From NCBI GenBank assembly GCA_038501625.1, contig JAZAYU010000015.1:7958991-8022990 (forward strand): a DNA stretch of 64,000 nucleotides, read 5' to 3'. Positions 11,757 to 24,600 of the stretch are shown here, piece after piece (the first letter of the stretch is position 1; the number at the start of each line of letters is the position of its first letter). The stretch is from Corbicula japonica (lineage: Eukaryota > Mollusca > Bivalvia > Venerida > Cyrenidae). Below the pieces are notes generated by a model. The model made no database searches and was not told the origin of the DNA. It was given only the letters and a program-made list of their open reading frames with translations. The translations under genes were made by a program, and so were the position numbers.

Positions 11757-12580
11757 TCAGATCCTGTTAGAATTATTTCGAACTGAGATCGATTTCATGA
11801 AATTAACATCAGAAGAGTTGTTGCAGTACGCACATTTCACTGCGCCACAAGAAATAGCACTGTCTAGGAATTTCAGGCAGTCTTCAGTGTGCATGGCATT
11901 GCGACAAGAATCTTCTTTATACAAAGGTTTTCTTGAATTTATCATTTTTTTGTAAAGCAATGTCGTCCACATTTTCTAGTTTCAAATGAAGACGCAGTTT
12001 GTAAGGAGCGCATCTATTTTTCAATTTGACGGACCGTGTTAGAATTATTTCTGTATGATCTGAAGGTACAAGTCTGAATTTCATACAAAAGTTGTCGTCA
12101 ATCTCAAGTGTTCCATTGAGAAAGACGGATGCGTTGTTGACCTGATAGTACTGCGGCGGTTGATAGTATCTCGATCCACTGTTGTTATCATAAATTTTGT
12201 ATAACGTAACATTCTGTAAAGACACACCATTTAAAATACAGTCTTTGGAAACTTTCAGCAGCAGAAGAGTGTCTAAACTGTTCGAATAGGTAGTTTGTTT
12301 GGACGACTGCTGCTCAACTAGTATGTTTTGATATAGCGGCAGACGTTTCACTGCACTATGACAGACAACAGATGGAACATCTTTGACGTCTTCAGTCATA
12401 TGCTGAATAATCTCCTCCGTCTCTGTAAGTGAGTAGTAACCTTCTCCCTTGGTGCACTTTATAAAATCCTTAACTGGCAGTGAGGGTATTCTTAGAAAGT
12501 AGAAAGCTTCGCCCAGCATCTTCCTTTTCTCTGTTCCGTCTTTGCTTAATGATTTTTCCTGCAGTTTGTTTTCAGACCAT

Positions 12581-13490
12581 TTAATTGCAGCATGAAATAC
12601 TTTTATTTCACCTGCAAAGAACATATCGCCTTTAAGAATATATGTTAGACAAGTTTCAGATAATTGCATGAATCCATCAGATTGCAAAACCTCTTCTGCT
12701 TTCTGATCAATAACTTCACAGGCAGCATCTCTCAAATCATGCGTGTTGAAGAACAGTGCTAGTTCAAGAATTTGACAAGCATTGTCGGGCCTTAGAACTG
12801 ACTTAAGGTATTTAGCGCAGTAGGAGATCAGTCCGGATATCTGATACATTTGTGCCAACTTCATGACATTCGGCGCCTGTTCTTCTGTTCAATCAGTGCT
12901 TTCGCTGTACATGTACCTAAAAGAATGAGTATCGATAGTTTCTTTACCAAACCCACATTGATTTCTTATAAAAATTAAAAGAGTTTATGTCTTATGTTGA
13001 CTATATTATTGATTTATTAACTTTGTTCATTTCTCTTAATTGCAGCATGAAATACTTTTATTTCACCTGCAAAGAACGTATCGCCTTTAAGAATGTATGT
13101 TAGACAAGTTTCAGATAATTGCATGAATCCATCAGATTGCAAAACCTCTTCTGCTTTCTGATCAATAACTTCACAGGCAGCATCTCTCAAATCATGCGTG
13201 TTGAAGAACAGTGCTAGTTCAAGAATTTGACAAGCATTGTCGGGCCTTAGAACTGACTTAAGGTATTTAGCGCAGTAGGAGATCAGTCCGGATATCTGAT
13301 ACATTTGTGCCAACTTCATGACATTCGGCGCCTGTTCTTCTGTTCAATCAGTGCTTTCGCTGTACATGTACCTAAAAGAATGAGTATCGATAGTTTCTTT
13401 ACCAAACCCACATTGATTTCTTATAAAAATTAAAAGAGTTTATGTCTTATGTTGACTATATTATTGATTTATTAACTTTGTTCATTTCTC
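12581..13490. repeat. 455-bp tandem duplication inside pseudogene B
   Basis: Positions 12581-13035 and 13036-13490 are nearly identical and lie head to tail. The unit holds about 335 bp of exon 2, including its splice acceptor, and about 120 bp of intron. Both units carry the same TGA (12889-12891 and 13344-13346), so the stop codon came first. The second acceptor at 13371 leads into an exon that breaks off after HAAIK. Confidence 0.85.
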
Positions 13491-13497
13491 TTGAGCT

Positions 13498-13965
13498 TGC
13501 AACAATGTTAAAGATTTCAATGAACGTGATCTTTGCATAACAGAACAAACTTGTAAAACAGGGTTATCGGTACCACAAATTTAGGAAAATCTTTTGCAAG
13601 CTTTATAACTGATACCCAAATTCAATTCAAATTTACAGGTGCAGTTTACACTCACTACTGCAGCAAAATATTTCTCAGCCAGTATGATGACTGGTGATTA
13701 ATCCATCTCGAGTTGATCATTATGCTTAACTCTTTGTTTGCACGACGTTGGCAGGTGTTTCAGAGTTTATGAAGGTTATAAAAGAAGATAAAAGCTTGAT
13801 CTGTTACTTTTGTCACTATCAACGTGTTCTTGCTGATTTAACTCCAGTGGCTTTGGTCTTATTATGGTCATTGAGAACCCACCATTTTGCTAGACATCTC
13901 TATTAGCTTCTTATGTTGTTTATGTTTGTGTGCGTTTGCATGCGACATTGTCAAGACAACTAAGG
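13498..13965 (+). mobile_element. Penelope-like retroelement 3' fragment in intron B
   Basis: The plus strand reads KDFNERDLCIT (13519 onward), then matches the RT C-terminal text seen at 58.5 kb on the minus strand (KLYN.YPNS, LLQQNIS, and VDHYA followed by LF.CTT), and runs into the 3' untranslated part (CTTGCTGATTTAACTCCAGTGG, TTTGCATGC). Stops and indels show that it is old. The same insert sits in the intron of C, so it predates the B/C duplication. Confidence 0.65.
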
Positions 13966-14687
13966 TCTTCTGCTTCACCTTTTTTTAAAATTGCATAAAT
14001 ATCAATGTCGTCTGCTTTATCACTGCTTTTTTAAGCGACAACTTCTTTTTGACATTACAAAAAGAAACAAAGTTATACTAGATCTCGAAATATTTTCACT
14101 GTTATTTACTGTTATTAATATTATATACTGTTATTTATTTAATTTATCATAAATGCAAACTCTGGATTATATGTTAATTTCGAAACAGGCGAAATATTTT
14201 CAAAAGATGTATGTAACTTACTTGAGAGCTTGATACATCGACTGAGCTTCGACAGTATTAAGTTCCTGCATCTCTTTTCCGTCAGCCGATGGACCATAAA
14301 ACATAGCTCGGAACACCGGACTGCGAGCTGCAAGAATCACTTTGTGAGCCTTTATCCTGTCGTCTGCGTTGTCCACACTGTTACCTTGACACCGGAACGA
14401 CACGTCTGTCCACAGCTGATTTTCAAACATGTGAAGTAAGCTTGCGCCTAAAGACAGGTTAAGTGGCCAGTCTGTGGAATTTGATGAAGGCAGCTCGGCT
14501 ACATTCTCTGTAGTCTGTATAGCAGGATCATCATTTGCCATGGCGTTGTTACGCTTAGTACCGCTTACTTCTTGTGTAAAATCACTGTTTGAAGACATTA
14601 TACCGAACTGTAAATAAGAAATGAAAAACGAAAAACTTTTGCCAATCACCGATGATTTCTAAGGAAGATGATGTTTGCGCGTGCAAG

Positions 14688-14748
14688 TTGCCTTGGTGGA
14701 TTGACTCCAACCCACCCATGTATCCACTTTGATGCATGCACAAGCACA
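14688..14748 (-). mobile_element. Retroelement 3' UTR scrap
   Basis: GACTCCAACCCACCCATGTA and nearby CATGCACAAGCACAC match the minus-strand retroelement 3' end at 56230-56285. Only about 60 bp survive, just upstream of pseudogene B. Confidence 0.4.
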
Positions 14749-14789
14749 CATTTAGATAAAACAGAAGATTAAAAAGCGTTAAATATACA

Positions 14790-15250
14790 TCTATCCGAGG
14801 GTTGATTAAACATTATACAAATATATATTGGCTCGGATATTGAAACCATCCATCTTATAACTGGCCGAAATATTTTAACAAAAGTAATTGTTAAAAATAC
14901 TATTAACAGGCATAAGTCTAATTAAAGTAATAAATGCAAATCGGATCTTTTAACGTAAAGAAAATCAAAACAAGAACACAAAACATTTACCTCTGAAGTA
15001 GACCTCTTATTAAAACTGGTTTGTTTTACGCTCTTATCTATGTGAGTACAAGTTGCATTAATCTATTGATTTAACGTGCGCTTTGTTTACATTTCATGAT
15101 TTATTCAATACTTTGATTATTCAATTTCGGTTATCAGACAAGTTTTAAGAAAAGGAAAACGGCTTCTAACGCTATGATATTGTGTGGTTATGTCGTTATT
15201 AAAAGGCCTTACATGAAAATATACTTCTTAAAAACACTGCAATTCTTTTA
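14790..15250. repeat. Dispersed repeat D, scattered pieces
   Basis: ATTGGCTCGGATATTGAAACCA near 14830 (inverted orientation), AAAACTGGTTTGTTTTACGC near 15013, and TATTGTGTGGTTATGTCGTTA near 15180 each match blocks of the repeat at 60.9-61.6 kb. The order is broken. Non-coding. Confidence 0.45.
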
Positions 15251-17167
15251 TTAGTGTTTTACTTTAGTTCCTTGGTTCAAAAGATCAACCGGTCTTAACA
15301 TAAACCGAAATCGGTTTTATTTTAAACCCAAATTTTCTTTAAAATCCAACAACAACAACAACAACAAAAACCAACCGCTGGATCATGTTTGAGGAAATGA
15401 CGTGACGTCACCCCTGGACACATAAAACGAAATAAAGGAAATAAAGGTGGATATGCCTTAAATTATAATTCTGTGTTTATCATCGAAAAAAGGAAATGAA
15501 AATTTGAATTAAATTAGACAAGTCGAGATGAATTTCAGACTAGGTATTTTTGCGTAACGTCATTTTATGATACCCGCAGGTAGTAAACAACAGTGTCTGC
15601 CGAATAAATTTTAAAATACTTGTTTCTGATGCTACGATTTATACTGCCAATGAATTAACAAAGACGACAACAGCATCACCAACAAACAATTCATTTTAAA
15701 AGTTTTTTTTTCTATAGCTCTAAGACTGTTAAAACATTACATAAATACGTCACGGACAGTACACTGTATTTCCAGTACTGCTCATGAACAGGCTCAACCA
15801 AACCGAACCTTCAATATTTTGTTACATGTATTTGTCGTGTTCAGTGGATTTTAAAGTATTTTTGTCATCCATTTCCATATTTACAGCAAAGTTGAGCATT
15901 TGTGTTTCTCTAACAATAGTTTTATGGTATTTGACCAACATCATATATTCACAATTTTCGAGAGGATCAAACAGTGAAAGATGTTTAGCCAACCATTATC
16001 TCTACCAACATTTTGAAATATTTTGTTTCTTTGAATGCAAAATGGTCACGCTTTCTTGAAACTCTTATTCACATAAATACTTCTTTGACAATAACCTAGT
16101 ATGTTATCTATGTAACAGTATAGCTAATTTCAAAATGGTGTTCCCTGACACCAGTTGGAAGATGCATGTACATGTAGTCATCTATAATTTGGTAGCCTTG
16201 GTTAAACAGCGAACGCAGAAATAATATGAACTAAGGCACTGCCTCTTATCGAGCTCTAGCTGTAATAATCTCGGATAATGTTTTATTTTGTCATGTATTT
16301 GGCCAAAATATTAAAAAATAAATTGTGTCTAACATTTGTTAGCCTACTCATACATGATATAATTATGTGATTTTTTGGAAAGAATTTAAGTCTGCAACAA
16401 CTTTCTCTGAATTCAGCTGCACAACTTGCAATCTGACATTTACTAAACATTTGGGTTTTTAACGTGTAAAACATAAAGGCTTCTTGCTTAAATTTTACAA
16501 CCCAAATGTTTTCCATTACCTCGATTAACGCAATATTGAATATTGATAAATTCTTTATTGATACATGTAATTTCTAATAACTATGTCACATTGTGCGTGA
16601 TATATTTTTGACTGAAATATAAATCTTATTTTTTAGAATGTTACCTTGATTAAACTTGAATTTGTAACTTGTAATTGCACAAAATTGTGCCATGCTATTC
16701 AAAAATATATATGCATGTATATGCATAAAGTTATAATCTAGACCTAAAAAGTACTGTTTTTATATACATCACATTAACACCACATTGAGACTTCAATATA
16801 TAGTGTAATACATCATCTAGATTTTGGGGCATATTTGTGCAAAGTCATATATTTACACTTCAACTTCATCCTCTACGATGAAGTCTTATTCATCTAACGA
16901 ATCATAAGTTCTGATGGTAAACAGTGTGACGTATTATTTAAAAGGCGTGGCTACAGTAGAGCCGTTCACAATTTATTGGACGTTGCACGATGTTTTTACG
17001 TGTGACGCCGCCTTGCACGTTTTGCCACGAGTTGCTGCGAAAAAGCGTGCCGTTCTTCACTTTATCGTCAACGTAGCTGTTCCAACAGCCATTCGAAAAA
17101 GCCGTAATATTACGAATTCTTCTAGTTATTTCTGTATTAATGAGATTATTAATGAGTATAAATATAA
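15251..17167. other. Gene-free stretch
   Basis: It contains a further repeat D block at 15765-15870 (GCTCATGAACAGGCTCAACC) and a 90-bp block at 16284-16378 repeated directly at 18840-18928. No reading frame of interest was seen. Confidence 0.5.
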
Positions 17168-17318
17168 GGATTGAATCAATATTTGATGGTTTCCATTTGG
17201 GTATGAAAAACAGTTGGATTGTTTAAAGTACGCGTGAAGCCCTTCGGGCTTCACACACTTTAAACAATCCAACTGTTTTCCATACCCAAATGGAAACCAT
17301 CAACTATCAATTCAATCC
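17168..17318. repeat. 150-bp near-perfect palindrome
   Basis: The left arm runs GGATTGAATCAATATTTGAT, GGTTTCCATTTGGGTATG, CAGTTGGATTGTTTAAAGT. The right arm is its complement, and the tip is GTGAAGCCCTTCGGGCTTCAC. Few mismatches interrupt arms of about 70 bp. It would fold into a strong hairpin as DNA or RNA. Probably a foldback MITE. Confidence 0.85.
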
Positions 17319-20140
17319 TTAATTGAAAATATCTGCAGGAATGACAATGCCATAGGATTTTCAGTTATTAACAACAGTGATATTGAAGCTATAGATGCTG
17401 TGTGAAAAATATTGTGACAATATGGTACATAATTGAGCCAAGTTACTTGAATGTGCATGATAGAGTTACTCATTTAAGTTGAAAAATAGTTCAGCTATTG
17501 TGCCAAAATAGATGAAATAATCTCAATCAATTAAAAATAAACATTTACAATGTCATGTAGTCTGATTATCCATATGCAACACTCCTTTACAGGTCTTTGT
17601 AACTGATTTGAAACAAAATGCTTCTTTATATCTATGTCCTTTACCAAATGAATTGCTGTTGCCAATCAAATCATGCATTAAAAATGTTGTTGGTCCATTT
17701 TTTAAAATGTATAACAATGTTAAGAGAACTCAGATTATTGTAAAAAAATGTAAACCTGGGAACACATCAATTGCAAATAAAAATGCCATTATTCATAACC
17801 ACTTTTGGATCTCTGTCTGGTAAGTACTTTATACATGTAATATATATACTGGAAAATGTGAATTTCAAGTTCTGAAGCTCATTCCAGTTGGCATTTTCTT
17901 GATTTTATATTTTTTATTGCAGAAAAGTAGGCATAACTACTGTAAAATAGGTAAATTTCTCTGAAAAAAAGTTTTCTGTGTAAAAGTCAGCTTAAGCAGA
18001 TCCAAGTACCGGTATTTTCAGATTTTCACATGTATTTAAAGAGGCCAAAAACCCACTGACATGGCAAGAAATGTTTTTCTTCCTCTTCATAGCAATCTAC
18101 ATTTTTGTTTCAACAATTTAAATGATTATAAAAGCTTTGATTTTTTTATTTTCTAAAACACAACTTTTTGATGCTGAGCAAATTTAGTGACACCATGCAT
18201 TATTTAACAAAATTTGCATAAAAAAAAGACAAAAAAAAACAACAAAACAGACACCTTGTAACTAGTGTATTTGATTATACATGTACCCCACATACATATT
18301 TTGATTATGAAATCATGTTGAAATGGGAACATGACAGAAAAAATGGTAATAATAGAACACTTTTAATTCCCAAAATGAGCACTAACTTGATATTTGATAC
18401 ACATGTAGCCTGCTTTCTGGTCAAACATTTTGGCCCCAACTGATAACTGATAATATTATGTGGAGATTAACCCTTTCCTCCATGTACACACCTTTATGGC
18501 ATGGAAGAACTGTGTAGATTCAGATCAGCCAGCACATCCATGGTGTCTGATCAGGATCTGCAATGTTCACTTGTTTAAATCATTAGGTTATTTCTGACCA
18601 AAAAGTGAACAGTGCAGATCCTGATCAGATTGCACAGATGTGCCAGCTGATCTGGATCTACACTGGTCTCATATGGGTAAAAAGGCATGTCTGTGGAGTA
18701 AAAGTGTAAATTTCTCTTTTATTTAAAATATCATATTACTGTGTATTAAAATTTAAATGGTTTTAATCAGTAGTTACTTTGAGCAAATTATTGTCTATAA
18801 AATTTATAAAACCTGAAAGTTCATACATTTAGGACAATCTGTCATGTATTTGGCCAAAATATATATAAAATGTGTCTAACATTTGTTTGCTTACTCATGC
18901 ATGATATAATAAAGTGATTTTTGAGGTATCATGTCAAATAGGCCACAAGTCATTTCAGGTAGTACTTGTAAGTCGTGTATATGACAATCACTGTAAAGAG
19001 TTAGTTTTGTTTTTAGATTTACATAAGCTTTTAAAAAATAGTATCATTGTTAAATTGATATCTAAAATTGTGCTTGTCATCCTGAAACTCAAGAACAAAT
19101 AAAAACATCATCTACTTGTCATTTTTGCTTTAAAATTTGGACTGTCATAAAAATTGGACTGTCATCAAAAAGTAAAATTAATTTGTGTTATAGTCATAAT
19201 CTGTTCCCTACACCTACCCAAGGTGTTGATTCTATCATTTTTGTCAGGGTGTCACATTGTTATATAAGATCACAATTTACAACACTTCCAGTAACAGTCA
19301 GAGGTGCTTAGGCAAAATCAAAGGTGCCATATTAAATAAATAAATAAATTTATTTCTAAACCAATTTCCATGTTTGACAATGCAAAATACACAGCTTATG
19401 TTGCAACTGCATCAATATAAGATTCTGTGCTAGTGTAGAACAAGACTTGTGTACAAAATGTCCAATCAATGAAGCAACTTGTTGAAAAATATTTTATAAA
19501 ACATCATAAACTGACACAGAACATATTAACACAGTGATAATAAAATCTTTACAAATAATATAAAAATATGGCCTATTTTTGTGGCCTATTTGAGCTTTTC
19601 AAAATAAAGTGAGGCCCATTTGACTTGTTTGTGGCCTATTGACTGTAATCCATATACCAAATCCATGGTATTTGATCGTAAATTTGGTGTGGATAGACTG
19701 ATAACGATCCCAATCTATCAACCAAAACAATAAACATAAACATTATGTTTATGCAGAATAGACCCAGTGTAGACCCTCGTTTTTTTTTGGGGGGGGGGGG
19801 GGTGGGTAGGGCGGGGGCGGCCAGTTTCTTCAATGTTTTTAGAAAACAGGATCAGTCTTCAAAGACTCTGTGGTGTAGATTTGCTATTGTGTCATGTGTT
19901 CTATAAAAATTATAAAAAAAATCTCATAGGCCTACCTCGTGTTCAGTTTTCAGCTATTTCACAAACAATATCTTCGACTGCCATGGGCTCACATGTCTGA
20001 ATGACGAACATGACCAGTGACAAAAAACTCTTATACAAAACTGAATTGTGGCGCTGGTCTACGCTAAGCTCTGTGTGTCTAGCACTGTGAGTGACTGAAC
20101 ATTGCGAGGTCCATTTCACAATTCAACTTCACATAAAAGT
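17319..20140. other. Gene-free, AT-rich stretch
   Basis: Beyond the MITE at 18.5 kb and the direct-repeat partner at 18840-18928, it holds a G-run at 19786-19820 and scattered TTTGTGGCCTATTTGA motifs near 19.6 kb with an inverted mate near 18.94 kb. The open frames look random. Confidence 0.5.
18510..18668. mobile_element. Foldback MITE, GATCCAGATCAG family, copy 3 (best preserved)
   Basis: The left part GTGTAGATTCAGATCAGC, then TGATCAGGATCTGCA and GTTCACT, is mirrored by AAGTGAACAGTGCAGATCC, TGATCAGATTGC and GCTGATCTGGATCTACAC. The centre ATTTCTGACCAAAAAGTGAA matches copies 1 and 2. Confidence 0.65.
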
Positions 20141-20415
20141 TGGTTCTCACCAGCCTTATGAGAACCTGTTGGGGCAAGTGTGAGGTTGGTGCACCCTAGA
20201 ACCTGGTTTAAACCCCCAGTGGCGGCAATTTCATTTGCCACTGACCGTTCCAAGGCGGTAACCCCTCGGGTTCTCATTTTTGTTAATTGTTAGTGGTGTC
20301 TCTTTTGAAACTGATCATTTTATTAACCATGCTCTCTCCCTCTCTTCTTCTTGACTGTGTAGGGAGGCTGTTTTTTTCTGAATGTGGCGATTCCTGATAT
20401 GCATATTTCACGTTT
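20141..20415 (+). mobile_element. Retroelement 3' end, truncated copy
   Basis: From TGGTTCTCACC through GGTTTAAACCCCCAGTGG, CACTGACCGTTCCAAGGCGG and GGCGATTCCTGATATGCATA. It corresponds to the 3' untranslated part of the Penelope-like element at 57.7-60.1 kb, but on the plus strand. 5'-truncated and non-coding. Confidence 0.65.
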
Positions 20416-21324
20416 TTGTACATCTTGTTTTCAAGAAAAACTCCAGGCATCTGATTTTTCCGTCACTGGGCCTTATGCTCCATTGAATTTAAAGGCCTAA
20501 TAATCCACTGACAAGCTACCATTCAGTAGTTTTCTACTTGATTTCCTAAGTATAAAAATGGCCGATTGCTAGTATTGCTATTGGTTACAACGAACGACAA
20601 CCTACTCTCTAAACTAACGGTTTATGTTTTTTTTGGTTTCCAAAATGCTAGTCCGATAATAATGCTAACGAATAATAAATTTTAATTTTTAAAGATATTT
20701 TGCAGTTAGCGATTTATAAAAATAAGGCCAATAAACAAAATTTGTCAAAACAATACTTTGCCGTAAGTTTTTACCGGTCAGGTTTTTCCCCGTGTTTACA
20801 TTGCCTTATGCTTTGCACAGCCGGTAACCAGAGCAAACTTCCGGAACATCGAAAAAAACTTGTTAGTGAATGGGCATTCCTGCGACCTTAAGACGAGCTT
20901 AACGCTCGGGTCGCGAAGCGACACGAGCTAGAGCTCGATATTATAAATATTTGTTTAAAAGTTAGTTTGAAAAATCGAATTTAGAAGATTTAAAACAAAT
21001 TGTTTGTATTTCATATATAGAAATAAATTGTTCTAAAACTGACATAGAAGTTTGTGATTGGCCGTTAGCGACAGAAACATCAACACAGGATAAAATGATG
21101 TATAAATTATTAAACATGAATGATTTAATAATAATCGTAATATAAGGATTTGACTACCTTTATAGTTGTATGTATTATTGTAGAGAGAATTTTAAATATA
21201 TTATGTCCTACTTGTTAATGAATCAATTTTAAAATTAATTTTTAAACAAATTTTTCTGTTAAAAGCTTTTAATATTGTTCATGATTCATTCTTAAAAAAT
21301 AAAATATGCATATCAGAAATATGC

Positions 21325-21545
21325 CTCCCCAGTGGCATATTGTTTTGCAACTGACCGTTCCAAGGCATTTACACCCCCAGTTCTACACCCCAGGGTTCTA
21401 CTTTTCGTGATTTGTTTGTGGTGCATTTTTTGAAATTGATTATTTAACAAACCATGCTATCTCTTCCTCTCTACATTTTGGCTGCGTCTTGAGGCAGTGT
21501 CTTCTGGGTGTAGCATTTCCTCATATGCATGTTTCACTTTTTTCT
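21325..21545 (+). mobile_element. Retroelement 3' end, truncated and diverged copy
   Basis: GCAACTGACCGTTCCAAGGC, the TCTCTTCCTCTCTACATTTT region and CCTCATATGCATGTTTCAC follow the order of the copy at 20.1 kb. It is more diverged. Confidence 0.55.
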
Positions 21546-21687
21546 TTTATTTTTTACCATGTTTAGCAGTGATTCATATTTAAACGGCGTTAAGGGAAAC
21601 ACGCCATGCCTATAAGCAAAAAAGAATTTTAAAGATTTAGAAGTCTAACTATTTTTTTCTTTACTGGTCTTTTCATAAATAACGTAG

Positions 21688-24600
21688 ATTGCAGTCCAAA
21701 ATAAAAAGGGAAAATCTTTTTTTCCCTTTTGAGATCAGTTTTGTTGGAGACTATTTCCAGCTGAAATTTCTGCTAGAAAACTCAAGAAACATTCTTCACC
21801 AGCATGACTTTAGGTCTTTTACCAGCTGAAATTTCTGCTAGAAATATCAATAGTTAACAGTATTTTAAACTTTGCCGCGATTACAATGAATTTTCTTCAA
21901 TCTCAACTTATGTAGCAGTAATATCTGTTCAAATCGCAATATCTTCTAAACTTTATATTTCTAGCAGAAATTTCTGCTGGAAATTTTACCGAAACAAATG
22001 GTGGTGGAGAAAATGCTTTGAACTTTCCAGCAGAAATTTCTGCCAGAAAATTTATTGAAATAAAAGCTGGTGCAAAAAGTTTATTGCACTTTCCAGCAGT
22101 CATTTCAGCTTGAAATTTTACCGAAATGTTGGTGCAGAACATTTTTTCAGCAAACATTTCAATTAAAAATATAAAATTAATATAAATTATGGAGCAACGT
22201 CGTAAGATCATTAAAAGTTGAATAATTTTGGTCGTTCAAACATAAATTATGAGCATAACAATGTATTTGCTTAGCTTTACGTTCAATAATTGTCGATGAG
22301 AAGACTCAGTTAAAGTCTAACATAAACATACAGCCTATGTGTTTGTCATGAAACAGATATTATATATAACTTAGCAAGCATAGCTGAAAACATCTTGGTA
22401 AAATTGTAGGTGCAAACATATCATTCACGGACATGATATAAAATATGGCGCTTATTGCTTATTTGTTAGTAAAAGTATCAAATAATTTTAAAAAAATACA
22501 GTAAAATAAATAAGTCTAAGAAATCTTCATCATTTATCTAATTTTAATAAGGACAAAACATAAATTTAATGGTTCATTAATTTGAAGAACTGCAAGAATA
22601 CAAGTCTGTAAAATATACATTTGTATGATCATACTTGTTTACTTAAACTATATTTCCATAAATAAAGATTATGCTTATAAAACTTCTTTAAGTAGACTTA
22701 AAGCCATGCGTTTTACAGAATCATGTCATTCCTATAACATTCCCAAAAGACATTTTAATAATAAATAAATACAGAACAAAATATTAATTGTCACTCAATT
22801 AGTATTTGGTCAATACATGTATATGTTCATGAAACTAGTCCTTACTAGCAAATAATTAAGGGTCAAACAATATTTATGAGCATGACATATTCTGCACAAA
22901 CCCATCATGCGAGAATCGAACTAACTTTTAAGCAGTACAAACCCAGCTTCATTGTACCCTTAGCTTATTACATTTCTTCAAGTAGACTTATGCAATTATA
23001 TTCATTCTTCCATTCGTTCTTCCACTTAAGAAAACTGTTACATTTCTTGTAATATTATGTCAAGTATCTATTCCACCAGTTTAACGATGACGTTCTTAAA
23101 CTTCTAAATTTAATTTAAGTAACGATGGTAATATAATATTAGGGTGTAAAGTTCCAATAAAATTGCCCCTAGCACACTGTAATCTTTTACAATGTATGTC
23201 GTAAGTTCATTTTATATTCTAAAACAATTCGTTTATTGGTTGTTTTCTTTATGTCATTTTGACCTCTGAGTTGTTTTGCTGATGGTATTCGCGCAGCAAT
23301 TTAAGAAGTACCAGCGTAACTTCCACGTAGAATAGCTTCCGTTTTATTAAAACCAGAATCTCTTCATCCTGGTGGGTATGCCAGACAATCAACCTGAAAA
23401 AAAAACTGTTAATCATTTAACTCGCTACAATGTGTTATCTTTATAATATTTGAGGAAATAAATAATATATACTATCAAAATGGTTATTTAGCCAAGATCG
23501 CATGGAACAATATAGTTAAAACCTGACTCGAAAATCGAAAATCTGACTGGCAATAGTTGAATGAATGCCTCTGTTGAGAACGATTTACATTTATTCTGTT
23601 CTGTTCGGCAACAAAGTGGATTCATTTTGATATTTATCCAACATTCATCGTGATTCATTTGGAGCGATTTTATATCATTTAATAACGGTGGAGACGCAAT
23701 TTGTTACGTATTACTAATTAATGCAGGATTTGTTGCGGACGGGGAGACACACGGGGAGCTAAACCTATAGTTCCCTCCGCGGAAACCTACTAAACGAGAT
23801 TCCAGAACAGAAGTTAATTGCATCAATCAATCAATAAACAAATTTATAAAACATTGTTTAATGTACGGGGTAAGCGCAAGTCGTTTTGAAATTACTGTTT
23901 TACTTCGTTATTATTGTTAACATTTCATCAAAATAAGATTCACATCAATACTATCATAATTATGTACTGGTCTTGTTGTTCTTCTGTCCGCAGCTGTACA
24001 TGGTACAGTAAGCCGAATGTTCTTTTCATTTAATATGATACATATGGTATTATTTGTCAATTTTACAAAAACATAAAAAAGCGATATAAATACCTTGATT
24101 CATGACGACATGAACTGATGTTGGTTCAGCTTTGCCTTTTCTCATTTTGTTTGTACTGTCACTCCATTTTGCAAACCCTAAAACAATTTTACAACATAAA
24201 ACTAATTAAAACAGATTTTTATTAGTTGAAAGTACTTCATGTATCTTAGCCTAGCGCGGGTCTTTCTGATCATGTACTGCATGGTACTATAAACTGCTCC
24301 TATCAGTTAATCTTTTTACACTTACCAAAATAATGTTGAATGATGTGTAGGGAAGCTGTGTCTTTTATTTGTGGCCGCTCGTTATTTGCATATTACACTA
24401 CTTTAATCTTTCGTTATAAAGTTTAAGTTCCAGCTGCGATTTTTAATGTAAATTATAGTTTGTCTAGAGCCGAGTAACACATTTTGTACGACACTGAATA
24501 TTTTCATTGTTCTTCGCGTGGGTTTAAAAGTCGCGTATTTCGCGCTTGGAATTGTGCGCAAAAAATAGCAGCGAATTTTAACACATAATTTCTTATTCAT

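Larger units (their letters stand above)
11757..14598 (-). pseudogene. BTB-BACK-PHR pseudogene B with internal duplication
   Basis: Exon 1 is 14222-14598 (ATG at 14598; MSSNSDFTQEVSG, LWTDVSFRC, KAHKVILAARSPVFRAM) and ends at the sound donor CTCAA|GTAAGT. Exon 2 is about 11757-12916, from acceptor TTTTAG|GTACATG. Two lesions are visible: TGA at 12889-12891, eight codons after Y in exon 2, where gene D has TTA (Leu), and a one-base frameshift in an A7 run near 11945. Past the stop the frame is otherwise open through BACK (NACQILELALFFNTHDLRDA, LGEAFYFLRIPSLPVKDF) and the PHR-like part (LLKVSKDCILNGVSL), and after the shift through SSDVNFMKSISVRN. A second copy of the exon 2 start lies at 13036-13371. 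A transcript would at best encode about 134 aa, an unfinished BTB domain. It is closest to D in sequence. Confidence 0.8.

Noticed and set aside
13017..13319. A separate short BTB/BACK gene
   Set aside because: It is the second unit of the 455-bp duplication in pseudogene B, nearly identical to exon 2 of B and broken off at the duplication junction.
17220..17270. Rho-independent terminator (GAAGCCCTTCGGGCTTC hairpin)
   Set aside because: It is the tip of a 150-bp palindrome in a eukaryotic, gene-free region.
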